NCBI GenBank assembly: GCA_039707465.1
Contig: CM077643.1
Coordinates: 334,210,919 to 334,274,918 of the forward strand
DNA: 64,000 bases
From: Rhabdophis nuchalis
Taxonomy: Eukaryota > Chordata > Lepidosauria > Squamata > Natricidae
Reading direction: 5' to 3'
Every line of letters starts with the position of its first letter. Within the stretch, counting starts at the first letter, position 1. Positions 47,050 through 58,910 of the stretch are shown here, piece after piece. Below the pieces are notes generated by a model. That model was not told where the DNA came from and did no database searches. It saw nothing but the letters and a program-made list of their open reading frames with translations. The translations under genes were made by a program, and so were the position numbers.

Positions 47050-47280
47050 GCCTACAGTCTGTACCTTAAATTGTTTTAATTGGGTTTTAGATGGGGTGAA
47101 TGTTTTAATGTTTTAAATTTTTAGCGCAGGGTTAATTTATTTAATTTGGTCTTAATTATTTATATTTGTGATATTTATGTGTTTTTTAATTTCCTGTGCA
47201 CCGCCCTGGGTCCCTTTGGGGAGAGGGAGCGGTTATATAAGTCTAACTAATAAATAAATAAAAATAAATAAATAAAAGTC
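47050..47280 (+). mobile_element. L3-like LINE, 3' UTR fragment
   Basis: 3' UTR with 'tagcgcagggttaattta', the hairpin caccgccctgggtccctttg / gggagagggagcggttatat, and a (taaa)n tail at about 47247-47278. Confidence 0.85.
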
Positions 47281-47434
47281 CATTACTTTATATAACAATT
47301 TTATATTTGACTTTGGTAAGCTGGTTAAGAAATATGCATTTACTGATATGGTTGATGAATAATTCCATTATTAATGTATAAATATATAACATAGAAATTA
47401 TATATGAATATAAATATACTATTCAGATATTAAT

Positions 47435-47886
47435 AAGCCATTTTGGTCTAGTGGTTAAGGCACCAGGCTAGAAAGCGGGAGATCATGAGATCAATAGCAA
47501 TAGCACTTAGATTTATATACTGCTTCACAGAGCTTTATAACTCTCTCTAAGTGGTTTACAGTCAGCATATTGCCCCAATAATCTGGGTCCTCATTATACA
47601 GACCTCACAAAGTTGGAAGGTTGAGTCAATCTTGAACTGGTGAGAATCAAACTGCCAGTCAGCAGAAGTAGCCCACGATACTGCATTCTAACCACTACAC
47701 CATCAGGGCATCAAATCCTGCTTTAGCCATGAAAGCCAGCTGGTTAACTTTCGACCAATCACTCTCAGCTTAACCACCATATAGATTATTGTTGTGGGGG
47801 AAATAAGAAGAGAAAGGCGTGTTGGACATGTTCACTGCCTTGAATTATTTGTAAAAGTAAAGGTGGATACAAATATATTTTAAAAA
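47435..47886 (+). mobile_element. Sauria-type tRNA-derived SINE, interrupted
   Basis: The head agccattttggtctagtggt-taaggcac (A box) at 47435-47492 and the body/tail at 47710-47886 (aaatcctgctttagccatga ... ccttgaattatttgtaaaag) belong to one SINE. The gap is filled by a minus-strand MIR-like SINE. The body matches the copy at 1716-1955. Confidence 0.75.
47493..47709 (-). mobile_element. MIR-like SINE inserted into another SINE
   Basis: On the minus strand it runs from tggtgtagtggttagaatgc to ctaagtgctattgctatt. It sits between the tRNA-like head and the body of the host SINE, with short 'gatca/catca' matches at its edges. Confidence 0.75.
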
Positions 47887-48059
47887 ATTATTTAAGGATC
47901 ATATGATTTATCACAGCAAACTCTTACATTACTTCCCAGTTGATCTGGGCTGTGGAAAACCATTTATGGATTTCAGTGAATAGTAATAATCAAATGACTC
48001 TTTATTTTAAGGTGAAAATTACTCAGATAGGAAGCAATCCTTTGGTTCATTGCAGAGAC

Positions 48060-48195
48060 CAGGTGTGTCAAACTTGCGTCATCATGGCGTTGTCACATGA
48101 TGCATCGCGACATTTTTCCCCTTCACTAAACTGGGTGGGCGCGGAACCAGTATGTGACACATCCAGCCCACGGGCCACGAGTTTGACACCCACTG
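48060..48195. mobile_element. hAT-type MITE, 136 bp, 8-bp TSD
   Basis: Ends caggtgtgtcaaacttgcg and cgagtttgacacccactg. Flanks gcagagac and gcatagac match at 7 of 8 positions. Same family as 43207 and 45067. Confidence 0.85.
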
Positions 48196-51100
48196 GCATA
48201 GACAATCTCCAGAAAAATAACAAAGATAATTATACTGCATGCATTTTCACTGTCTTTCGTTTTGCTGATCCACAAAGGTAGAGAATAGTGCATGGTTTTC
48301 ATTAGACAATTAATTGGACAATATTCATGACACCACTTTCCATCATTTTATGGCCACAGGCTCTGCAGAAAATCCCCCGAGACAAGATGATGAATAGTGA
48401 CTTTGGACTGCAAACTTATCTCCTCTTAGGGAAGAGAAGGAATGACAAGGCAGGATTCATTAAGAAAAAAAAAAGATTTAAGCTGTTCTTCCCTAGCCTA
48501 CTGCCCTTCAGCTCTCTGGGTCAAAAATTCCCTTTAACACCCACCCATCCATATCTCTCTGTAGTCTAAAGTATCTGAAGGGTACCAGATTGAGAAAGTT
48601 TAGTTTGAATTATAGCCATCCAGACTGAATAGTGGAAACATACTACCAAGGCATTAAAATCCAGCCTTGTTCCAAAACCTTGTAGGCCTCATTCTCTGTG
48701 CTGCAGGGAAGCTTAAGGGCAGAAGTGGACATTTCCAGGAGATTTACTTGGATGAACAAAGATGCAAATTGAGATTTACTCCCAAAGAAATGTGCATAGA
48801 GCAGAACATGGTTTATTTCAATACATTTCTCTTCCTCCCACAACCTGACTCAGTATCTTGATCTAGAAAGACCAAAACAGCCACATGGGTAGCGTCCAAT
48901 CTTTTCAGCTGGAAGCCTCAGTGTGCCAGGACTGTTTTATCAATGACCTTCGTTGGTTATTCTGCAAGCTCTGGGGCTAAAATGCAGGATTTAAAAAATT
49001 GATTTAAATAAATCAATACATATGTTATTTCAGTAGGGTATAATTTGCCTTAATGTCAAAGGTAATTCTCAAGTAATTGCTCCTCCACCACCAATTTTAA
49101 AGAGACTTGCTCTTTGTTGCAGGGTTGCTACTGGGGCTGTCAACAGTCAACACCCCTAATGCAGATCAAACCCAAACATTTATAAAATGGTCCGCAGCTG
49201 TGAACACTGGAAGGAACTGCCAGCATGGGTTCCAGGGAGACAGTTGTTTAAAACTAGCTGCTGCAAGGCTTTGCTGAAATGAATAGTGCTTTTCTCGTTC
49301 ATGAATCAAATATGTGTGCAGTGTATCCTCACTTATCTAAACAGCCTGGGGCCCTCCAAAGCAACCAGACAATTCACAAGCTGTGATAAATCGCAGAGTT
49401 ATGTACACAGAGGTTACACAGCTGAGGAGGTACCTGGAACTCTTAAAATGTAACATACAACTGTTTTTATCTATCCCTGTATGTATACCTGACAGAACTA
49501 CAGCTGTATGTCCATGGACAATTATGTAGCATCTATTCTGAAGACTGAAGACCCTCTCTCCAATCCCAACTATACCATTTCATTGGGGAGGGGGAGGAAA
49601 CCCCAGATAATTGTTCCTCCCACCAAAAATCAGAGAGAGATAAAAGCATACATGAAAGGCCAACTGAGATCTCATCTTTAGGATGCTTTTAACTAGGACA
49701 TTTATTAATCCCTATTTCATTCACAGCATTTAAGGGCTGAGAAGATTTCCTCAACCATTCTTCCCTCTTTTTTTCCTCTTCAAAGGAGAGAAGCCAGAAG
49801 AGCTGCACAGGATTTTTTAGACTCCATCTGGATCCATCCTGAAAATGGAATTCTACCCCAGGCTTAATTAGTAAATCCAAATAGCTGCATTTGAACATTT
49901 AACTTTGTATTGAATTTTATTTTTAATCACAATGCATTGAAGGAAAAAGTAACCAAATAAGATGGGTTTATGCAACAGGTTTAGCTCATCACCTCAAATG
50001 TAAATAAATAAGACAAAACAGGCCAAGGTTAACAATGCAACACATTTTAGCAAGTTGTGCAGCAATTCTTCTTACTAGCATTTGTCCTGCATGGTTGCAA
50101 AGGCTCTATGTTTTACAGTGTGTGGTTGCTTCAGGTCACACAATGAAGTTATCAAAGTGCACTATGTGATGAGGGGTTTGGGTTTTTCATTGGCCTGTGA
50201 TCTAATCTGAGGCTCACGTTAAGCAACTGAGCTGGCCAAATGTACTGTATGAATGGAGTTCAGTGTTTACACCTAGGTAAGTGGGCACAGGATTACAGCT
50301 TTAATGCTCTTTAAAAAGACCTGATTTCATTGCAATATCAAATGCACAAGTACACTCCATGGCCAACAATATTATGGAGACCCAATTTTTTTCCTACAAA
50401 AATCCATTGAAACCTGATGTTATTAACCCCGTTTTATATTACCTATGTTCACTAACCTGCACCTTCAGATCTTGTATTTGTCAGTCAATACCAAAACATA
50501 CAAGTATTAATAATATATAATTGTTTGTTCTTATTAACTGTTTCCCATCATGGATAGATTCTGAGTTGTAATTCCAACAGATCTGGAAGATACAAGATTT
50601 GTGAAGACTGTTCTGCCTCACACATTTTAATGCCTTTTGAGTCTTAGCAATTGAGCTTCTGAACCTTTCTTTTCCCCCAGCTCCAAGAGTGTAAACCCCC
50701 CCCCCCAATTGCAGTGTTGGTACACAACTGCATAAATCAACAGTGTAATGTCCCACAAATGAAAGCAAATGGTTGTTTTCTTTCCATTTTTCAGAGGAAA
50801 GAATGGAATGTTTCAGTGGAAAGCTTTCCAATAATTAAACTAGGCTTTAAAAAAACAAATTGCTGTATAAATTAAACAATAACCAAAAAAAAACCCCTTT
50901 CCTCCTTTATCTCCATGACCTTCAAAAGGAAAAAGTAAATCCCAGTCCAGTACTCATCATCCAACCCACAGAAGCCTTTGCACTCCCTTTAAGGGTGGCT
51001 CTTGCCTACCCAAAGTTAATCAACTTCATAGATACTGCATTGGAGGTGCAAAGTCAGTGAACCCATTACTTGTACATCAGTAAGAATCAGATTTCAGCAG

Positions 51101-52220
51101 TGTCCATGGGTAGGAAAGTATGTTTAAACAGATAGGAGGAAACAGGAATGTCTGCATGGATAATACAATCACAAAAGTCAAGCTGGCAGATGCATGGGCC
51201 ATTATGCAGGAGACATTATAAAAAAAGAGGAAGAATTTTGATTATGAGGTCAGAGTTGCCTTCTTCACTTCTTTAATTTCCCTGGACACCCTTGCAAATG
51301 AACATATTTTAGGCTGCCATGAGCCCCAATAACATTATTTATATACTGTATATCATCTTATGATTTGATTATAATGTAAGGCAACTTGTTTTAATTGATT
51401 TGATTGACTTTAACACAATCATCCTACTTTTGTACAGTTCCCCCCCTCCCCCGCATGTGACTGTAGTCATACATAGATCAAATAAGCTCTTCTCTTCCCT
51501 CATTTCTTCTCTGTTTTATCTTATAAATCCTCCTGAATGTAAACCCATTTTGGAAGTCAGGAAATGAGGAGACTGCTGAATTTGAAAGTGTGCACACATA
51601 CACACCCTTTTTTTTTTGCATAGGATAAAGATGTTTTGGATCGTGCCCAGCATCTCCACAATATTCTTTTTCGGAGGCTAATTTTGCTTTTAAATCCCAT
51701 CAGACAAGGTGAGTATATTGAACTTGGAGAAAGTGACTATTTTCTTAAACTATGGCTTCCAAAGTATGCATATCCCTTCCTTTGTTTCTTTTCTCAGATA
51801 ATCTATTGCTGGGGATGAGGGAATGGAGAAGAGCAGATCACCTTTCCATGTTTGGACAGTAGTGAGCACACGGAAGTAACTACTGACGCAATCTCTCTGA
51901 TAAATAATAAAATAACAGGTGCCAGGCACTGGTCTATTTGAAGCACTGTCATACTTAACTTGGCTGCTACACAAAAACAGATGTCCAGGGAAGGTCAAAT
52001 TTAGGGCAACTCAATTAAGTGTGAACAGGTGCCTCCAGACCACCATGAAATGCATTGCATGGTTAGGTAGGATCCAGAGGTCTTCAACCATCGTGGGGAT
52101 TAGAGAATCTAAAATTTTAGGAAACCTCAGTTTCACTCTCTTTGAACCTTTCTTGGAGGAAGGTAAATTATTTGGAATAAACCTTTGTTCTCATGAATTT
52201 TCATGGAAGATGAATCTGTC
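48196..52220. other. Unique DNA, nothing recognised
   Basis: 4 kb without a supportable exon or clear repeat. A C run lies at 50696-50706. The part near 48660-48870 is balanced in composition and open on both strands but shows no protein family. Conserved non-coding elements cannot be judged without alignment. Confidence 0.4.
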
Positions 52221-52600
52221 TAGTAATAATAATAATAATAATAATAGTTTAATTTCTTGACCGCTCCTCTCCCCGTAGGGACTCGGAGCGGTGCACAGGG
52301 AAACTAAAAACCATAAATATACAATCAAGAACATCTTAAAAACAAATTAAATAGTACCTGTGCTAAAATACCCAATCTAAACTAAAATTCCCACTATACA
52401 CTAAAACCCCATAGAGAGAGACTACCCCAGACCGGCCAAGCAGAAAAAATATGTTTTTAATTTCAGACGGAAGGAGCGGAGGTCCGTGGTCGTTCTAATG
52501 TCGGGGGGAAGGTCATTCCAGAGGGCAGGGCCCGCCACAGAGAGAGCCCTTCCCCTGGGCGTCGCCCGCTGACAAAGTCTAGTGGACGGCACCCAAAGTC
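52221..52600 (-). mobile_element. L3-like LINE, 5'-truncated, minus strand
   Basis: (aat)n tail at 52222-52246, terminal hairpin (gaccgctcctctccccgtag / gactcggagcggtgcacagg), 3' UTR, and the last part of the ORF on the minus strand (frame 52422-52679, with ALSVAGPALWNDLPPDIR). LINE similarity ends near 52594, where a short aaagtctagt repeat marks the junction. Confidence 0.85.
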
Positions 52601-52768
52601 TAGTAAAGCACCGTGAGCTATGAGAAGAATTAACTGGCAACAGAGACCCCATTCCTTTTCTCTCTAAAAGCCACTGCAAATGTCAAAACCAAAAGCTTAG
52701 CAAGTTGGCATTTTGGGAACTTTTCACATTGACACTAACCATGGTTACTTGTTGCTGTAGCATCAGGA

Positions 52769-53737
52769 ATGGAGCAACAGTCAGCAATATTGGACTTAAT
52801 TCTCACTAACAGAGAGGAAATGATAGAAGGTGTAGAAGCTACAGGAACTTTGGGGGCAAGCGATCATGAAATACTGGAATTCAACATTATGCAAACAAAA
52901 GTAGTTGAACAAAGTCAAACTAGAGTCTTAGACTTCAAGAGAGCTAATTTCAATAAACTCAGAGAGAGCTTGGGAAGGATTCCATGGATGAGAATCCTCA
53001 AGGGGAAAACAACTCAAGAAGCTTGGGAAATTTTGAAAAATGAGATTATAAAAGCCCAGTCCAGCGCAATACCAATGAAGAAGAAAAATAACAGTTCCCA
53101 AAAGAAACCAGCATGGCTGCATAAAGAACTCTCTGACAAATTGAAAGACAAAAAGGATAAATATAAAAAGTGGAAAAAGGGGGACATAACCAAGGCAAAA
53201 TATCAGCAAATAGCCCGAGCCTGTAAAGATGAAGTGAGGAAAGCTAAGGCTCACAATGAAGAAAGGCTTGCCAAAAAAGTAAAAAATAACAAAAAAAGCT
53301 TCTTCCAACATGTTAAAAATAAGAAAAAAGTTAAGGAAACAATTGGTCCACTGCTGGGAGAAAATGGCAAGAAGATGATAAGCAACAGGGAGAAAGCAGA
53401 ACTATTTAACTCTTTTTTTGCATCTGTCTTTACACAAAGGGATAAAACAGTCCAATCAATCAAAAACAGCACCACAAATATCAGATTAGGAACACAAGTT
53501 GAAATAGGGAAGAAAATGGTAAGTGAGCACCTGTCTGCCCTGGACGAGTTCAAATCACCAGGACCGGATGGATTACACCCCAGGGTTCTGAAGGAACTGG
53601 CAGACGAGATCTCAGAACCACTGAACTATATCTTTCAGAGATCCTGGAGCACCGGGGAACTGCCAGAAGACTGGAAAAGAGCAGATGTGGTTCCCATCTT
53701 CAAAAAAGGAAAAAAAAACAGATCCAGGAAACTATAG
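52769..53737 (+). pseudogene. CR1 ORF2, N-terminal part before a frameshift
   Basis: 322 residues with the end of the endonuclease (LDLILTNRE, SDHEILEFNI), the lysine-rich linker (WLHKELSDKLKDKKDKYKKW) and the RT start (FKSPGPDGLHPRVLKELAD, WKRADVVPIFKKG). The frame is lost at the 9-A run 53710-53718. Confidence 0.9.
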
Positions 53738-55007
53738 ACCCATCAGCCTGACCTCAATACCAGGAAAGATTCTGGAAAAGATAATTAAACAACAAATAAG
53801 TGAACACCTAGAAGCAAACAAAGTAATAGCCAAAAGCCAACATGGGTTTGTCAAAAACAGATCATGCCAGACGAATCTAATTGCATTCTTTGACAAAGTA
53901 ACAAAATCAGTGGACCAGAGGAATGCTGTTGATATAATTTACCTGGACTTCAGTAAGGCATTTGATAAAGTAGACCATAACCTACTATTAGATAAAGTAG
54001 AAAATTGTGGGTTAGACAGCAGCACCACCAAATGGATTCGTAACTGGCTGACCAACCGCACTCAACGTGTAGTCCTCAATGGAACTGCATCTACATGGAG
54101 GGAAGTATGCAGTGGAGTCCCCCAAGGCTCTGTTTTAGGCCCAGTACTCTTTAACATCTTCATCAACGATTTGGATGAGGGGATAAATGGGGAACTCATC
54201 AAATTCGCAGACGACACCAAGCTGGCAGGAATAGCCAACACTCCAGAAGATAGGCTTAAGATACAGAAGGATCTAGACAAACTTGAACATTGGGCACTGT
54301 CTAATAAAATGAAATTCAATTGTGAAAAAAGTAAGGTCCTACATATAGGCAAGAAAAACCAAATGCACAAGTACAGTATAGGTGGTACCTTGCTCAATAG
54401 TAGCAACTGTGAGAGGGATCTCGGAATCCTAGTGGACAACCATTTAAATATGAGCCAGCAGTGTGCAGCAGCTGCCAAAAAAGGTAACACAGTTCTAGGC
54501 TGCATCAACAGAGGGATAGAATCTAGATCGCGTGAAGTGTTAATGCCACTGTATAGTGCCTTGGTAAGGCCACACTTGGAATACTGCATACAGTTTTGGT
54601 CGCCACGATGTAGAAAAGACGTGGAGACTCTGGAAAGAGTGCAAAGAAGAGCAACCAAGATGATTAGAGGACTGGAGACTAAGACATATGAAGAACGGCT
54701 GCAGGAGCTGGGTATGTCTAGTTTGATGAAGAGAAGGACCAGGGGAGACATGATAGCAGTGTTCCGATATCTCAGAGGGTGCCACAAAGAAGAGGAAGTC
54801 AAACTTTTCTCCAAGGCACCTGGGGGCAGGACAAGGAGCAATGGGTGGAAACTAACCAAGGAGAGAAGCAACTTAGAACTAAGGAGAAATTTCCTAACAG
54901 TAAGAACAATTAACCTCTGGAACAGCTTGCCTCCAGCAGTTGTGAATGCCCCAACCCTGGAAGTCTTTAAAAAGATGTTAGACAGCCATTTGTCTGAAAT
55001 GGTATAA
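53685..55007 (+). pseudogene. CR1 ORF2, C-terminal part after the frameshift
   Basis: 440 residues in the next frame. They hold NYRPISLTSIPGKILEKII, QHGFVKNRSCQTNLIAFFD, palm motif A DIIYLDFSKAFDKVDH, GVPQGSVLGPVLFNIFINDL and FADDTKL (catalytic D-D present). The conserved end is LWNSLPPAVVNAPTLEVFKK then MLDSHLSEMV. The listed start Met is only the first in the frame. Only one A-run length change separates the halves. Confidence 0.9.
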
Positions 55008-55095
55008 GGTTCCTGCCCATGCAGGGGGTTGGACTAGAAGACCTACAAGGTCCCTTCCAACTCTGCTATTGTATTGTATTGTATTGTATTGTATT

Positions 55096-55914
55096 GACCA
55101 GGACTGTTTTAGCAGTTTGCAGATCCCTGAACACAATGATCCAGGGAAAGGAAATAGGAATGAAATTGACATGTTTGTCTTTGCTCTTAAGCAGGGAACC
55201 AGCTGGCTGCAAAGGTTAGGATGTTGTGCTTCGTTATCGTGCATGTAGAGATATGTGAATGTCTATGTGTTTGAAAAATGGCCTTGAAATGGAAAGTCCC
55301 TTGAGCGATATTCCAAGGTGAACCTGTATGGTGGGTGGGAGAACACAGCATAAGTTCAGAAGCCAATATGTAGGCTGTGTGAAGAGTTCCTGCCAATGGG
55401 GACACCATACCCCCAACAAGCCTGAATTATTCTCTGAAATTCACTTGTTTACTTCAATTTCAACTAAGCTGCTGCCAAGTTGGAAGGAAATCAACTCAGC
55501 AGTTGTACACAGCGGGCATTGTGTGAAGTCTGCCACAGATTTTGAATAGGTAAAGAATGGTTGTGGAGAGGTTCCTGGAAACATTTCCGCATACTAGTTG
55601 TGCTTTTCAAATGGGGACAAAAATGCAAAGCTTGAAGTAAGACAAGTGACAACCAAAAACAGCATTCCTGAATTTGGGGCTCTTTAGACCAATTTTTATG
55701 TGGCTGGAAATCTGGAGACGCCTGCTGTTGCCACAGATTTCTGAGGGTATATACCTGGTGGAAAGATATCAAATGAAACACTAGTTGTCCCTGCTAATTG
55801 TGAGCTCAGCAGCTAGTAGGAAAAATATTAAAGAATATAGTAAGCACAAAAACAAGTCATTTTTGTTAAACGAATAGCAATGGCAATCTTCCTAAAAAAA
55901 ATAATAAACATTTT
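55096..55914. other. Intergenic DNA, nothing recognised
   Basis: No supportable exon. Frames on both strands overlap and lack motifs. Confidence 0.4.
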
Positions 55915-56345
55915 AGGAATGGCAAAACTGTACCTCTGTTTTATTTATTGCTCCTTTACAAAATCCAATAAAAAATCTTCCAGCGTACACAAAATATAAA
56001 ACTGCATAAAATAATGCAATATATAAACAGTATAAAAATCTCCCGCAAGATCAAAGTCAGACTAGAAGTTATACATAGAGCGTAGAGTAATAACAACAAT
56101 AATAGCACAACAATAGAAGCTATAACTATACAAACCAGTTCTTAAAATAGAACTGGGAAATTAGTTTGTAGTTTCATCTAGCGCCCCATGGCTCCTCATA
56201 GAGGTGCCAGATCTCTCTCTCTTAGTCACTTGTTCCATAGATGGGCACTCCAACAGGAAAAGCCCTCTCCTTTGAGGTTACTGCTTGCCTCATGTAGTGA
56301 AGGACCTTAGGGGAAGGTCCTTGTAGGTAAATAACTTGCTTATCT
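55915..56345 (-). mobile_element. Diverged CR1-superfamily LINE 3' fragment
   Basis: The left part (55920-56160) is an A-rich 3' UTR-like stretch. Read on the minus strand, the right part resembles a decayed LINE C-terminus of the 'rafsv.(a/p)..W..LP' type (gagagggcttttcctgttgg, cccatctatggaacaagtga). Layout matches the L3-like copies but sequence is too diverged to place. Confidence 0.35.
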
Positions 56346-56839
56346 CATTCCACAGTATGTAATAGTAGCATCGTTGGTATTTCAATTTTGGAAAAAGTTG
56401 TAGGCTGTTTTTCTGGTTGATTTTTGTCCATATCAGGAAGGGTTGGAATAGCATATGGAGAAGGTTGGGATATCATGTGCAGGAATCTGGTTGGGATAGC
56501 ACATGCAGAAGGTTGCAGGTTCAGTTCTTGGCATGTCCAAGTAAATTTAAAAAACCCTCAAGCCTAACATTTAAAAAGCCACATCCAGTTGCGAATTTAG
56601 AAGGAAGTGTGGTTTGATTTGGCACAAGGCAGCATCTTTTGGTTTGTGTGCCTTTGTTCTTCACTTTCTTCTGATCAGGATGTGGGATCAGAACAAGCAT
56701 AAAGAAGCCAGGATTATCCATTGGCTTAAATGTGATTACTATAGCTCGCCAATTTTTAAGAATTGGAGAAAACAAATGGAGAGATTACTTTTAAAAAGGT
56801 TCCTCATTCTTTTGAATCTTCCATTCATGGACCCAGTCA

Positions 56840-56892
56840 TATTCACCGCCCTGGGTCCTTTTTTAGGAGAAGGGCGGGGTATAAATTGGAAA

Positions 56893-56967
<75 letters not shown>

Positions 56968-56970
56968 ATA
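56840..56970 (+). mobile_element. L3-like LINE 3' end with long (AAAT)n tail
   Basis: Terminal hairpin caccgccctgggtccttttt / gagaagggcggggtataaat, followed by about 20 AAAT units (56890-56970). Confidence 0.85.
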
Positions 56971-56984
56971 TCTCACTTGTCATC

Positions 56985-57305
56985 ATCAGGCAGGCTTGTG
57001 TCTGTGACTGTGACTGCGGAGGCATCGCCCCTCTTTAAATCTTGGTGGGGGTGTGTGGAGTGCTGACTATTGTTGTGAGTGGGTTGATTGTCTGTGCAGT
57101 TGCATCGTGACTGGTAGATTGATGCTGATTGGTCTCATTTGTATGTTTCTCCTTGTTTTGAATTTCAACGGCTTGGCTGGAGGGTGGGGCTCGTCTGCTG
57201 GTCAATGCTGGCTTCCAGATATCTGGTAGGCGGGAGGTATCATCACGTTTGTTCATGCTGCTAGATTGTTTCTCTATTTCAATGGCTTCTCTGATTATAT
57301 ATATT
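56985..57305 (-). mobile_element. Penelope-like element, C-terminal/3' fragment
   Basis: On the minus strand the frame reads IREAIEIEKQ, then MNKRDDTSRLPDIWKPAL. This is the '(R)EA.EI.K...N(R)DDG..L...W.P.L' end found after the GIY-YIG endonuclease in Penelope-like retroelements. The catalytic core is absent. Identification is from motif memory only. Confidence 0.5.
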
Positions 57306-57340
57306 CATATATATATATAATTATATATATATTCATCCTC
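57306..57340. repeat. AT-rich simple repeat
   Basis: (at)n with ttcat interruptions, imperfectly palindromic. Confidence 0.8.
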
Positions 57341-57491
57341 AGGCCAGGAATAGGTAATTGTTCCTCAACCAAATCATAGGATTGATATAAAGAGAATATA
57401 TATCACTCTAAATGCCTTTGAAATCAGAATGTGTTTATTAAATATTTAATTGTAAACTGTCAAGAGACTTTTCTGGTCAGTAATGTAACAG

Positions 57492-57558
57492 AATGAATGG
57501 ATGGGTGGGTGGGTGAGTGGATAGATGGATGGATGGATGGATGGATGGATGGATGGAT
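57492..57558. repeat. (GGAT)n / (GGGT)n microsatellite
   Basis: A run of ggat units preceded by gggt units. The methionine-glycine-tryptophan frame over it is an artefact. Confidence 0.9.
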
Positions 57559-57773
57559 ACCAACTCTAAATCAGGAGTCCCAAACAGTTCAACTCATCTA
57601 CTCCTTCATGCAGTTTCAGATGGTTCATTGGCCTCCAAACATTTATTACATGGAAATACTTTTTAAAACATACTATTTTAACTAATAATCAACAACAATA
57701 ATGGGTAGTCCCATTGACCATTGGGGGCCAAAGTGGTCATATCTATATCTAAATAGTTTTGGAAGGATTACCT

Positions 57774-57809
57774 CCTATTCTTCTTTACCAATCGGTAAAG
57801 AAGAATAGG
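57774..57809. repeat. 36-nt perfect hairpin (16-bp arms)
   Basis: Arms cctattcttctttacc (57774-57789) and ggtaaagaagaatagg (57794-57809) with a 4-nt loop aatc. No clear transposon or terminator context. Confidence 0.9.
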
Positions 57810-58100
57810 CAATTTATTGGCTTGGCTATCCATCTTCCACCACTTCTTCCTTCAACTTGCAAAGCTGCCTCTAAATGTTATGGTACTGCATAAAATCCTG
57901 AAAAGACGATAGACGTGACTGGCCTAGTAAGAATAGAATCATTTTTTAAAGTATTATTTACATCTGCCAAGAGTAATTACAACAGTCCAAAAATGCCACA
58001 GCTGATATATTATTAGAGAAGAAGTTAAGGCCATTGATTGGTTTCAGAACTGTTGTTTGGCTTCAAAGCTAAACATTCTGAGCAGCAGGCCATTACTGTA

Positions 58101-58485
58101 CAGGTAATCCTCAATTTAGGACAATTTGTGACTGTTCAAAGTTATAACTGCACAGAAAAAAAATGACATGACCATTTTTCACATTTACAACCGTTGCAGC
58201 ATCCCTGTGGTCACATGATCAAAATTAGGCTGCCTGGCAACTGTTTCAAACTTATGACCATTGCAGTGTCCCCGGGTCGTGTGGTCACCTTTTGCAACCT
58301 TCCATCAAGCAAAGTCAATGGGGAAGCCAGATTCACTTAACAACTGTGAATTTAACAACTGCAGTGATTCATTTAACAACTGCAGCAAGGAAGGTCATAA
58401 AACTGGGCAAAACTCACTTAACAACTGTCTCGCTTAGCAATGGAAATTTTGGACTCAGTTGTGGTTGCAAGTTGAGGAGTACACG
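58101..58485. mobile_element. Quasi-palindromic MITE, best copy, TA flanks
   Basis: Starts caggtaatcctcaatttagg and ends ttgcaagttgaggagtacacg, with TA on both sides. The interior has the alternating 'aacttatgaccattgcagtg' and 'acttaacaactg' motifs of the family. No ORF of its own. Confidence 0.75.
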
Positions 58486-58534
58486 TATATGGCAGGGTTC
58501 TTGAAAGTGCTCATCTATGGCTATGCTATTAACT

Positions 58535-58568
58535 CAATATGCAGACCAAATATTTGGTCTGCATATTG
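58535..58568. repeat. 34-bp perfect palindrome
   Basis: The half site caatatgcagaccaaat is followed directly by its exact reverse complement with no spacer. It lies between the MITE at 58101 and the L3-like fragment at 58585. Confidence 0.95.
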
Positions 58569-58584
58569 CCTAACCCTCCCGTCG

Positions 58585-58760
58585 AGACTATTTAGATAGT
58601 TTTAAATTGGGGATTTTAATTTGATTTTAGCATAGGATTATAATTTAATATATTTTTAAATTCTGTATTTATTGTTTTGTATGTTTTTAAATTTCTGTGC
58701 GCCGCCCTGGGTCCTTTGTGGAGAAGGGCGGGATATAAATGTGATTAAAATAAAATAAAA
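58585..58760 (+). mobile_element. L3-like LINE, 3' UTR fragment
   Basis: 3' UTR ('tttagcataggattataatt'), hairpin gccgccctgggtcctttgtg / gagaagggcgggatataaat, and an A-rich tail. Confidence 0.85.
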
Positions 58761-58910
58761 ACTATTTGCACCACCTAATAAAGGTGTTAATACCTGCACC
58801 AATTTACAAAGGCATTAATATCATTAAGGACTACCAGGTACAGGAATCTGGAAAACTGCAAGGTGAAATGCACCCTGCTGACCACAAAGGGCTTTCCTTG
58901 GGTTATTAAG

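Larger units (their letters stand above)
52765..55095 (+). mobile_element. CR1 LINE, long 5'-truncated copy
   Basis: Starts in the linker after the endonuclease (agcaatattggacttaattc) and continues through the RT, C-terminus and conserved 3' end (gttggactagaagacctaca), closing with a (tattg)n tail at 55067-55095. It is the best-preserved canonical CR1 here. Missing the endonuclease, it cannot be autonomous. Confidence 0.93.

Noticed and set aside
47435..47492. Possible tRNA gene (A-box-like gtctagtggttaaggc)
   Set aside because: It lacks a foldable cloverleaf and is the head of a SINE whose body follows after the inserted second SINE.
54062..54871. 269-residue minus-strand frame
   Set aside because: Exactly antisense to the CR1 reverse transcriptase; its leucine/serine-rich content is a shadow of the real frame.
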